12,777 bases of DNA from Brachybacterium sp. (GTDB lineage Bacteria; Actinomycetota; Actinomycetes; Actinomycetales; Dermabacteraceae). The stretch spans positions 1 to 12,777 of the forward strand of contig JAKDNE010000050.1 of NCBI GenBank assembly GCA_030451965.1. The letters are read 5' to 3'. The number at the start of each line of letters is the position of its first letter. The stretch's first letter is position 1. The notes under the pieces were generated by a model, which saw only the letters and a list, made by a program, of their open reading frames with translations, was not told where the DNA came from and did not search any database. Positions 7,442-12,777 of this stretch are shown here, one piece after another. Made by a program: the position numbers and the translations under genes.

Positions 7442-7995
7442 ACGACCTGTCCCACGTGCGGGCCGACGGCTCCGCCCACATGGTCGATGTGACCGATAAG
7501 GCTGTCACCTCCCGTGAGGCGAGGGCCCGCGCGGTGCTGCGCACCCGGCCCGACGTCGTCGATCGCATCGCCAGCGGCGACCTGCCCAAGGGGGAGGCCC
7601 TGGCCACCGCGCGGATCGCGGGGATCATGGGCGCCAAGCGCACTCCCGATCTGATCCCGCTGTGCCATCCGCTGCCGCTGTCCGGTGTCGAGCTGGACCT
7701 GGTGCCCCGCGAGGACCGCGTGGAGATCACCGCGCGGGTGCGCACCAAGGGCGTCACCGGCGTCGAGATGGAGGCGCTGACCGCCGCGACGGTCGCCGCA
7801 CTGACCGTGTACGACATGATCAAAGCGGTGGATCATCTGGCCACGATCGAGGACGTGCAGGTGCTGACGAAGTCCGGCGGCCGCAGCGGGGACTGGACCC
7901 GCGCCGACGCCGAGGCGCAGGCACCGTCGCAGGCGGCGACCGGCACCGGGTCGGACGCACCGACCACGGCGGGAGCCGGACAGGAGCGAGGATGA
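7438..7995 (+). CDS. moaC: Cyclic pyranopterin monophosphate synthase MoaC
   Basis: Rearranges the MoaA product 3',8-cyclo-GTP into cPMP. 185 aa, against about 160 in E. coli. The core has MVDVTDKAVTSREA (15-28), KGEALATARIAGIMGAKRTP (51-70), LIPLCHPLPL and the C-terminal GVTGVEMEALTAATVAALTVYDMIKAVD. K51, D126 and K129 correspond to the catalytic Lys/Asp/Lys set of the family. The last ~28 residues are an Ala/Thr/Gly/Gln-rich tail with no recognisable function. The ATG overlaps the moeA stop (ATGA) and has GGAGGAG upstream. Its own stop overlaps the next start the same way. Confidence 0.97.
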   Translation: MNDLSHVRADGSAHMVDVTDKAVTSREARARAVLRTRPDVVDRIASGDLPKGEALATARIAGIMGAKRTPDLIPLCHPLPLSGVELDLVPREDRVEITARVRTKGVTGVEMEALTAATVAALTVYDMIKAVDHLATIEDVQVLTKSGGRSGDWTRADAEAQAPSQAATGTGSDAPTTAGAGQERG

Positions 7996-8540
7996 AGCAC
8001 GTCCCGGCCCGACGCACGGACGCGGACTGCGCCGTGCGCGAGGACCCGGCGGAGACCCCCGCCCTGCGCGGCAGCGCCCGGGTCGTCATCGCCTCCACCC
8101 GCGCTGCCGACGGCAGCTACGAGGACCGCACCGGACCCCGGCTGGTGCAGTGGCTGCAGGCCCGCGGCCTCGACGCCGTCGACAAGCAGGTGGTCAGCGA
8201 CGGTCCCGAGGTCGGGCAGGCGCTCGCCGCCGCGATCGGGGACGGCAAGGACATCGTCGTCACCTCCGGCGGCACCGGGATCAGCCCCACCGACGTCACT
8301 CCCGAGCAGACCGCACCCCTGATCGACCGGGAGATGCCCGGGATCCTCGAGGCGGTGCGCCGCCGTGGAGCGCAGAAGATCGCGACCGCACTGCTCAGCC
8401 GGGGCATCGCCGGGATGGCGGGACGCAGCTTCGTGGTCAACCTGCCCGGCTCCCGTGGCGGTGTGGAGGACGGCATCGCCGTGCTCGACCCGATACTCGA
8501 CCACCTGTTGGAACAGCGCGACGGAGGAGACCACGCATGA
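7992..8540 (+). CDS. mog: Molybdopterin adenylyltransferase (Mog/MoaB family)
   Basis: Adenylylates molybdopterin to MPT-AMP, the substrate of MoeA. 182 aa. After a polar N-terminal tail of ~28 residues comes the MoCF-biosynthesis fold: RVVIASTRAADGSYEDRTGP, then the pterin-binding loop TSGGTGISPTD starting at T91, PEQT, and FVVNLPGSRGGVEDG near the C-terminus. Single-domain MoaB and Mog cannot be separated with certainty by eye. Since this is the only such gene in a complete Moco operon, the adenylyltransferase role is the natural reading. The start ATG overlaps the moaC stop by ATGA with GGAGCGAGG upstream. The first ATG further upstream in this frame is antisense-like sequence inside moaC and is rejected. 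Confidence 0.93.
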   Translation: MKHVPARRTDADCAVREDPAETPALRGSARVVIASTRAADGSYEDRTGPRLVQWLQARGLDAVDKQVVSDGPEVGQALAAAIGDGKDIVVTSGGTGISPTDVTPEQTAPLIDREMPGILEAVRRRGAQKIATALLSRGIAGMAGRSFVVNLPGSRGGVEDGIAVLDPILDHLLEQRDGGDHA

Positions 8541-9097
8541 CGGGCACCGGAATCACCGCAGCCGCAGCGGACAGCACCGGGCGGGCGCAGCCCGACCCGA
8601 CCCGCGGCGCCACCCCCTTCAGCACCGACGGCGAGGACCTGCGCATCGCGGGGGACCCCACGATGGGCGATGCCGCAGAGCGGGTCCGGTGCGCCGACAT
8701 CAGCGAGGAGCCGCTCGCTCTGGAGCGGATGATCACCGCGGTCACCGACCCCCGCTGCGGGGCGGTGGTCACCTTCGACGGCGTGGTGCGCGATCACGAC
8801 GGCGGGCGCGGCGTGGACCGGCTGGAGTACTCCGCGCATCCCACCGCGGGTGAGGTCATCACCGAGGTCGCCCGAGAGATCGCCGAACGCTACCCGGACA
8901 CGCTGGTCGCCGTCGCCCATCGCCACGGTCCCCTCGTGATCGGGGACTCAGCTCTGGTGTGCGCCGTCACCGCCCCGCACCGCAAGCAGGCCTTCGCCGC
9001 CTGTGACGACCTGGTGGACACCGTCAAGCAGCGGGTGCCGATCTGGAAGCACCAGGTCTTCGACGACGGCGCGACCGAATGGGTGGGGGCCCTGTGA
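8537..9097 (+). CDS. moaE: Molybdopterin synthase catalytic subunit MoaE
   Basis: Uses two thiocarboxylated MoaD molecules to put the dithiolene sulfurs on cPMP. 186 aa as called. The MoaE core (about 50-186) shows GAVVTFDGVVRDHDGG with R85, LEYSAHPTAGE, VAVAHRHGPLVIGD, APHRKQAF and VKQRVPIWKHQ. K164 and K171 fit the two active-site lysines of the family. The N-terminal ~45 residues are a low-complexity Ala/Thr/Asp/Gly extension. The called ATG overlaps the mog stop (ATGA) and has a strong GGAGGAGA site. An internal ATG at 8663 with GGGGGA upstream would give 144 aa, close to normal MoaE length, so either or both starts may be used. The stop abuts the next gene as TGATG. Confidence 0.95.
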   Translation: MTGTGITAAAADSTGRAQPDPTRGATPFSTDGEDLRIAGDPTMGDAAERVRCADISEEPLALERMITAVTDPRCGAVVTFDGVVRDHDGGRGVDRLEYSAHPTAGEVITEVAREIAERYPDTLVAVAHRHGPLVIGDSALVCAVTAPHRKQAFAACDDLVDTVKQRVPIWKHQVFDDGATEWVGAL

Positions 9098-9951
9098 TGC
9101 GCATCCTCCACCTGAGCGACACCCACCTGTACGGCGACCCCGCTGCCCGCCATTACGGACGCATCGACACGGAGGCCGCTCTGCGCGGCGTGCTGGAGAG
9201 GCTCCAGGGGCTGGATGACATCGATGCGGTGGTCCACACCGGGGACGCCTCCGAGGACGGCACGGAGGAGAGCTACCGCCGGCTGCACGAGCTCCTCGAT
9301 CCGCTCGCGGCCTCGCTCGAGGCACCGCTCGCCGTGGCGATGGGAAATCACGACGTCTCCACCGTCTATGGGGAGGGCTTCGGTCCTGGCCAGCGCGTGG
9401 CCGAGCGACAGGACCGGGTGGTGCCGCTGGCCCGAGGGGGCCGACTCGTGCTGCTGGACTCGAGCGTCCCCGGCGCCGGGTACGGGCATCTCGAGGAGGC
9501 TCAGCTGCGGTGGCTGGCCACTGTGCTGGCCGAGCCCGCGCCGGCCGGGACGGTGCTCGCGCTCCACCATCCTCCGCTGGTCGCCGCGACGGCGCTGCTG
9601 CGCGCCCTGGACCTCGACGGGCTGGCGGAGCTCGGCGGGGTCCTGGAGGGGTCGGACGTGCGGATCGTGCTCTCCGGGCACTACCACCATGTGATGACCG
9701 GGTCGATCGCCGGGATCCCGGTCCATGTCGCCCCGGGCGTCACCAATGTCGTCGACCCCTTCGCAGCCGGCGGCCACGAGCAGGCGCTGGCGCTGTCCGG
9801 GTCGAGCGTGATCGAGCTGGGGGACGGGCCGCCGCGGGTGATCAGCGCGGTGCACGCGAACCGGGGTGATGCGCTCGAGGACGTGGAGCGACCGGTGTTC
9901 CGATTGAGTCCCGAGGAGGTCGCGCGGATCGTGGCGGCCGCGGGTCGGTGA
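9097..9951 (+). CDS. CpdA-like calcineurin-type metallophosphoesterase (cyclic nucleotide phosphodiesterase family)
   Basis: Predicted cytoplasmic binuclear-metal phosphodiesterase, 284 aa. All five metal-binding blocks are present: LSDTH (D8, H10), VVHTGD (D50), GNHD (83-86), LALHHPP (H157/H158) and GHYHH (H195, H197). This pattern is typical of CpdA/Rv0805-type class III cyclic nucleotide phosphodiesterases. Many relatives have broad activity, so cAMP hydrolysis is not proven. No signal peptide or membrane segment is visible. The ATG at 9097 overlaps the last base of the moaE stop (TGATG); a GTG one codon earlier is an equivalent start. A G-rich stretch (GGGTGGGGG) serves as ribosome site. 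It is therefore probably co-transcribed and coupled with Moco genes, although the family has no established Moco role. Confidence 0.88.
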   Translation: MRILHLSDTHLYGDPAARHYGRIDTEAALRGVLERLQGLDDIDAVVHTGDASEDGTEESYRRLHELLDPLAASLEAPLAVAMGNHDVSTVYGEGFGPGQRVAERQDRVVPLARGGRLVLLDSSVPGAGYGHLEEAQLRWLATVLAEPAPAGTVLALHHPPLVAATALLRALDLDGLAELGGVLEGSDVRIVLSGHYHHVMTGSIAGIPVHVAPGVTNVVDPFAAGGHEQALALSGSSVIELGDGPPRVISAVHANRGDALEDVERPVFRLSPEEVARIVAAAGR

Positions 9952-9996
9952 CCGAGGGTTCGGCCTCGCAGTGCGGCGCCGGCTCCGGACAGGCGA

Positions 9997-10027
9997 AAGC
10001 CCCTGCAGACACGGTCTGCAAGGGCTT
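9997..10027. terminator. Strong hairpin between convergent genes, likely bidirectional terminator
   Basis: A 14-bp stem with one mismatch (9997-10010 with 10014-10027) and a 3-base loop lies between the phosphodiesterase gene (+) and the small minus-strand gene. Read on the minus strand the stem ends in GGGGCTTT, a short T-run, so it best fits termination of the small gene. It can also act as the end of the moeA operon. A smaller hairpin, CGAGG-N6-CCTCG, sits right after the phosphodiesterase stop at 9953-9968. Confidence 0.75.
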
Positions 10028-10047
10028 CGACGAGGGAGGCGCGGTGG

Positions 10048-10221
10048 TCAGCGGCCCATGCCCATGGGGCTGATCCCCTGGCTCGAGTGGGCCTTGGCCA
10101 GGGCGGCGTAGTCCGCGCCGACGCGGTGGCCCTGCCCCGGGTGCTGGCGCTCGATGTCCTGACCCTGCATGCGGTCGGAGAGGCGGTCCAGAGCGGAGCT
10201 GAGGTGACGGAGGAAGGTCAT
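10048..10221 (-). CDS. Small hypothetical protein, 57 aa
   Basis: I do not recognise this protein. The frame runs ATG (10219-10221) to TGA (10048-10050). It is preceded by GAAAGGG about 8 nt upstream and followed about 20 bp later by a strong terminator, which is what a real gene would show. Nearly all codons end in G or C, as in the neighbours. The sequence begins MTFLRHLSSALDRLSDRMQG, which can form an amphipathic helix. A His/Gln-rich middle (QDIERQHPGQGHRVG) follows, then DYAALAKAHSSQG and a Met/Gly end (ISPMGMGR). No signal peptide, membrane span or Cys is present. It is transcribed away from groES and is not part of the Moco operon. The antisense frame over the same region is also open but lacks these signals. 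Confidence 0.65.
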   Translation of the reverse strand: MTFLRHLSSALDRLSDRMQGQDIERQHPGQGHRVGADYAALAKAHSSQGISPMGMGR

Positions 10222-10553
10222 GATCGATGCCCTTTCGGTGAGTGGCGAGGTGATCGCCTGGGCCTCTGGATCGCAGGGGCGTCGGCGGAATCGATGACTC
10301 CTTCTTATCCCTTCGACAAGGGGAAGTCACGACCTCTCGTCCCACAAGTTGCCGGGTTCACAAAAAGCATATGACCTGGTGCTCCTTCAAGTCGTCACCG
10401 CGGTGGCGGGAGGCGTGGGAGCGGGGCGGCCGAGGTGCGGCCTGAGGGGCGTGCGCGCACGCATGATCGGCCGGCTCCGGTGCGGGGGCTCAGCGCTGCA
10501 GCGGGCGGGATCGACGTGGAGGTGGACGTGGAGGGCCGGCCGGCGACCATGGT
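10222..10553. other. Non-coding spacer between the small minus-strand gene and the groES promoter region (332 bp)
   Basis: No supported gene. The stretch at 10353-10375 is conspicuously A/T-rich for this DNA. On the minus strand it offers TATGCT (10366-10371) with GACTTG (10388-10393) 16 bp upstream, a possible promoter for the 57-aa gene with a leader of ~140 nt. Another A/T-containing patch at 10303-10322 could serve the same gene. Short open frames on both strands are rich in Arg/Trp or Arg/Pro and look like noise. Confidence 0.5.
10366..10393 (-). promoter_or_regulatory. Weak promoter candidate for the 57-aa gene
   Basis: GACTTG and TATGCT on the minus strand are separated by 16 bp within the most A/T-rich part of the spacer, upstream of the small minus-strand gene. 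The -35 match is poor; the -10 match is fair. Called only because the small gene needs a promoter here and this is one of two visible candidates. Confidence 0.25.
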
Positions 10554-10580
10554 TTAGCACTCGCCTTGCATGAGTGCCAG
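10554..10580. promoter_or_regulatory. CIRCE operator 1 (HrcA binding site)
   Basis: TTAGCACTC-N9-GAGTGCCAG matches the CIRCE consensus TTAGCACTC-N9-GAGTGCTAA. The left arm is identical and the right arm matches at 7 of 9, with exactly 9 bases between. It overlaps the -35 box of the groES promoter. By established knowledge this site binds the heat-shock repressor HrcA, whose gene is not in the window. Confidence 0.92.
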
Positions 10581-10595
10581 CGAAGGTTCTACAGT
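10566..10595 (+). promoter_or_regulatory. groES-groEL promoter (TTGCAT ... TACAGT)
   Basis: TTGCAT at 10566-10571 and TACAGT at 10590-10595 are 18 bp apart, a good fit to a housekeeping sigma-type promoter. Transcription would start near 10602, leaving a leader of about 140 nt before groES. The -35 box lies inside the centre of CIRCE 1, and CIRCE 2 starts at about +1, so repression by HrcA would block both binding and escape. Confidence 0.75.
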
Positions 10596-10602
10596 TGCGC
10601 CG

Positions 10603-10629
10603 TTGGCAGTCAACGGCCGAGAGTGCCAG
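10603..10629. promoter_or_regulatory. CIRCE-like operator 2, degenerate
   Basis: TTGGCAGTC-N9-GAGTGCCAG keeps the 9-9-9 architecture of CIRCE. The left arm matches consensus at 7 of 9. The right arm is identical to the right arm of operator 1. Its centre is 49 bp from that of operator 1, and it begins at the inferred transcription start. Paired CIRCE sites are known at groE operons of some actinomycetes. Confidence 0.7.
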
Positions 10630-10741
10630 AGACTGCCGCAGAGGGATCTCCCCCGGTCGGCACCGCGACGACGATCGGGAACGGATCCCGCCACCCAAGA
10701 ACTCACGCAGAGTCACATCTCTTCATGAAGGAGTGAGCCGC

Positions 10742-11038
10742 ATGTCGGTCTCCATCAAGCCCCTCGAGGATCGCGTCGTCGTCAAGCCTCTCGAGGCCGA
10801 GCAGACCACCGCCTCCGGCCTGGTCATCCCGGACACCGCGAAGGAGAAGCCCCAGGAGGGCGAGGTCGTCGCCGTCGGCGCCGGCCGTTTCGATGACAAG
10901 GGCGAGCGCGTGCCTATGGACGTCAAGGTCGGCGACAAGGTCGTCTTCTCCAAGTACGGCGGCACCGAGCTCAAGTACGGCAACGACGAGTACCTCGTGC
11001 TCGGCGCCCGTGACATCCTCGCGATCATCGAGAACTGA
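10742..11038 (+). CDS. groES: Co-chaperonin GroES (Hsp10)
   Basis: Heptameric lid of the GroEL chamber, cytoplasmic, 98 aa, normal length. It opens with SIKPLEDRVVVKPLEAE, followed by the mobile-loop region TTASGLVIPDTAKEKPQEGEVVAVG that binds GroEL. It ends with the GTELKYGNDEYLVLGARDILAI signature. The ATG at 10742 has AAGGAGT 7 nt upstream. The frame is open further 5' to 10574 but that part overlaps the promoter and operators and cannot be coding. It is the first gene of the operon with groEL 14 bp downstream, controlled through the two CIRCE sites. Confidence 0.98.
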   Translation: MSVSIKPLEDRVVVKPLEAEQTTASGLVIPDTAKEKPQEGEVVAVGAGRFDDKGERVPMDVKVGDKVVFSKYGGTELKYGNDEYLVLGARDILAIIEN

Positions 11039-11052
11039 GCGGACTGAGCCTT

Positions 11053-12639
11053 ATGTCAAAGGAGATTCTGTACAACGAGGATGCGCGCCGCGCCCTCGAA
11101 CGCGGTGTCGACAGGCTCGCGAACACCGTCAAGGTGACGCTCGGCCCCCGCGGCCGCAACGTCGTCCTGGACAAGAAGTGGGGCGCCCCCACCATCACCA
11201 ACGATGGCGTGACCATCGCCCGTGAGATCGAGCTCGAGGACCCCTACGAGAACCTCGGCGCGCAGCTCACGAAGGAGGTCGCGACCAAGACCAACGACGT
11301 GGCCGGCGACGGCACCACCACCGCCACCGTCCTCGCCCAGGCCATCGTGCACGAGGGCCTGCGCAACGTCGCCTCCGGCGCCGCTCCGGCGGCGCTGAAG
11401 CGTGGCATCGAGAAGGCCGTGGACGCGCTCTCCGAGAAGCTCGGCGAGATCGCCACCCCGGTCGACGGCAAGGCGCAGATCGCCTCGGTCGCCTCGGTGT
11501 CCAGCCAGGACCGCGAGATCGGTGACCTGCTCGCCGAGGCCTTCGACAAGGTCGGCAAGGACGGCGTCATCACGGTGGAGGAGTCCTCCACCACCGCGAT
11601 GGAGCTGGACTTCACCGAGGGGATGCAGTTCGACAAGGGCTACATCTCCCCGCACTTCGTCACCGACGCGGACCGCCAGGAGACCATCCTCGAGGACGCG
11701 AACGTGCTGCTGCACCAGGGCAAGATCTCGGCCGTGGCCGACATCCTGCCGCTGCTGGAGCAGGTCGTCGAGGGCGGCAAGCCGCTGTTCATCATCGCGG
11801 AGGACGTCGACGGCGAGGCTCTGTCCACGCTGGTCGTCAACAAGATCCGCGGCACCTTCAAGGGTGCGGCGGTCAAGGCCCCCGCGTTCGGTGATCGTCG
11901 TAAGGCGATGCTCCAGGACATCGCGGTGCTCACCGGCGCCCAGGTCGTGACCTCCGACCTCGGCCTGGACCTCAAGACCGTCGGCACCGAGGTGCTCGGT
12001 CGGGCGGGCCGCGTCGTCATCACCAAGGACTCCACCACCATCGTGGGTGGCGCCGGTGACGACCAGGCTGTGGACGACCGCGTCGCGCAGATCCGCGCCG
12101 AGATCGAGAACACCGATTCCGACTGGGATCGCGAGAAGCTCCAGGAGCGCCTCGCGAAGCTGGCCGGCGGCGTCTCCGTGATCAAGGTCGGGGCTCACAC
12201 CGAGGTGGAGCTCAAGGAGAAGAAGATGCGCATCGAGGACGCGGTCTCCGCGACCCGCGCTGCCATCGAGGAGGGCATCGTGGCCGGTGGCGGAAGCGCC
12301 ATCGTTCAGGCCTCCGCTGTTCTCGCCGACGGCCTCGGGCTCGAGGGCGACGAGGCCGTGGGCGTGCGCGCCGTGGCCCGTGCAGTCGTCGAGCCGCTGC
12401 GCTGGATCGCCGAGAACGCGGGCCACGAGGGCTACGTCGTGGTCGAGAAGGTCAAGGAGGCTCAGACCGGCACCGGTCTGAACGCCGCGAACGGCGAATA
12501 CGTCGACCTCGTCTCCGCAGGCATCATCGACCCGGTCAAGGTCACGCGCTCCGCTCTGCGGAACGCGGCCTCGATCGCCGGCATGGTGCTGACCACCGAG
12601 ACCCTCGTCGTCGAGAAGCGTGACGAGGACGAGGACTGA
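11053..12639 (+). CDS. groEL: Chaperonin GroEL (Hsp60)
   Basis: ATP-driven 14-mer folding chamber with GroES, 528 aa. Visible signatures are LGPRGRNVVLDKKWG near the N-terminus, ITNDGVTIA with D51, VAGDGTTTATVLA with the ATPase aspartate D86, RIEDAVSATRAAIEEG with D396 (the catalytic aspartate, D398 in E. coli), and AGGGSAIV. The C-terminus ends in VEKRDEDED. It has neither the GGM-repeat tail of E. coli GroEL nor the His-rich tail of mycobacterial GroEL1. Many actinomycetes have two groEL genes and this is the groES-linked one; a second copy elsewhere is possible. The ribosome site before ATG 11053 is weak (GGACTGAG), so expression may depend on coupling to groES. The last codon and stop are part of a 55-bp repeat. 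Confidence 0.98.
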   Translation: MSKEILYNEDARRALERGVDRLANTVKVTLGPRGRNVVLDKKWGAPTITNDGVTIAREIELEDPYENLGAQLTKEVATKTNDVAGDGTTTATVLAQAIVHEGLRNVASGAAPAALKRGIEKAVDALSEKLGEIATPVDGKAQIASVASVSSQDREIGDLLAEAFDKVGKDGVITVEESSTTAMELDFTEGMQFDKGYISPHFVTDADRQETILEDANVLLHQGKISAVADILPLLEQVVEGGKPLFIIAEDVDGEALSTLVVNKIRGTFKGAAVKAPAFGDRRKAMLQDIAVLTGAQVVTSDLGLDLKTVGTEVLGRAGRVVITKDSTTIVGGAGDDQAVDDRVAQIRAEIENTDSDWDREKLQERLAKLAGGVSVIKVGAHTEVELKEKKMRIEDAVSATRAAIEEGIVAGGGSAIVQASAVLADGLGLEGDEAVGVRAVARAVVEPLRWIAENAGHEGYVVVEKVKEAQTGTGLNAANGEYVDLVSAGIIDPVKVTRSALRNAASIAGMVLTTETLVVEKRDEDED

Positions 12640-12688
12640 TCGACGCGCTGTGAGCGCAGGTCGTCCGCGAGGAACGAGCGGCCGGCGT
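12634..12688 (+). repeat. 55-bp direct repeat, copy 1
   Basis: Identical over 55 bp to positions 12723-12777, offset 89 bp. It begins with the last sense codon (GAC) and stop of groEL and extends 49 bp downstream. The 34 bases between the copies (12689-12722) are not repeated, and the bases just left of each copy differ. Confidence 0.97.
12641..12663 (+). terminator. Hairpin just after groEL, possible terminator without T-run
   Basis: CGACGCGCT (12641-12649), loop GTG, then AGCGC, a 2-base bulge and GTCG (12660-12663) form a 9-bp stem directly after the groEL stop. No T-run follows. The same hairpin occurs again in the second repeat copy (12730-12752), giving a tandem arrangement if both copies are real. 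Confidence 0.4.
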
Positions 12689-12722
12689 GTGTGATCGGCA
12701 GGAGGTCAGTCGATCGAGCAGA

Positions 12723-12777
12723 GACTGATCGACGCGCTGTGAGCGCAGGTCGTCCGCGAGGAACGAGCGGCCGGCGT
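12723..12777 (+). repeat. 55-bp direct repeat, copy 2, reaching the window end
   Basis: Perfect copy of 12634-12688. It ends exactly at the last base of the window, so its true right boundary is unknown. No start codon with a ribosome site or recognisable coding function is visible in it. Confidence 0.97.

Noticed and set aside
10387..10716. 109-codon minus-strand frame across the groES promoter
   Set aside because: It overlaps the promoter and both CIRCE sites, is Arg/Pro-rich and has no ribosome site support.
11056..12426. 456-codon open frame antisense to groEL
   Set aside because: Shadow of groEL codon use (Leu/Asp/Val/Gly-rich translation), with no ribosome site or family resemblance.
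1..12777. CRISPR arrays, insertion sequences, tRNA or rRNA genes
   Set aside because: None seen: no regularly spaced repeats, transposase genes, or tRNA/rRNA-like stretches. The only long repeat is the 55-bp pair at the right end.

Overview
The window is GC-rich chromosomal DNA, with nearly every third codon position G or C. Genes are tightly packed, with ATGA stop/start overlaps. The groES promoter carries HrcA-type CIRCE operators, and groES and groEL are adjacent. Together with protein features such as a MoeZ-type ThiF-rhodanese fusion, this points to an actinomycete. Within Actinomycetota, Micrococcales (for example a Dermabacteraceae member) is my best guess, but that is an inference from protein resemblance only.

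Layout. (1) Positions 1-2902, minus strand: an oligopeptide/dipeptide ABC importer operon read right to left, permease B, permease C, then an ATPase that runs off the left edge. (2) Positions 2903-3228: a spacer with a perfect 7-bp inverted repeat. (3) Positions 3229-9097: a molybdenum cofactor (Moco) locus. moeZ (+) converges on moaA-moaD (-). A 249-bp spacer separates moaA from the divergent operon moeA-moaC-mog-moaE (+). A metallophosphoesterase gene follows moaE with a 1-base overlap. (4) Positions 9952-10221: a bidirectional-looking terminator and a small minus-strand gene of 57 codons. (5) Positions 10222-12639: a non-coding spacer, a promoter flanked by two CIRCE-like operators, then groES and groEL. 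(6) Positions 12634-12777: a perfect 55-bp direct repeat that starts on the last codon of groEL and recurs at the extreme right end of the window. It may be an assembly-graph artefact.

How the genes work together. MoaA and MoaC make cyclic pyranopterin monophosphate (cPMP) from GTP. MoeZ activates the C-terminal Gly-Gly of MoaD and passes sulfur to it. MoaD-MoaE insert the dithiolene sulfurs to give molybdopterin. Mog adenylylates molybdopterin and MoeA inserts molybdate. All core enzymes from GTP to Mo-molybdopterin are therefore encoded in about 5.9 kb. A nucleotide-attachment gene (mobA) and a molybdate transporter (modABC) are not in the window. The ABC importer and the chaperonin operon look like unrelated neighbours.

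Nothing here is clearly a new system. The items most worth a second look are the phosphodiesterase coupled to the Moco operon, the two CIRCE-like operators, the unrecognised 57-aa protein, and the 55-bp terminal repeat.
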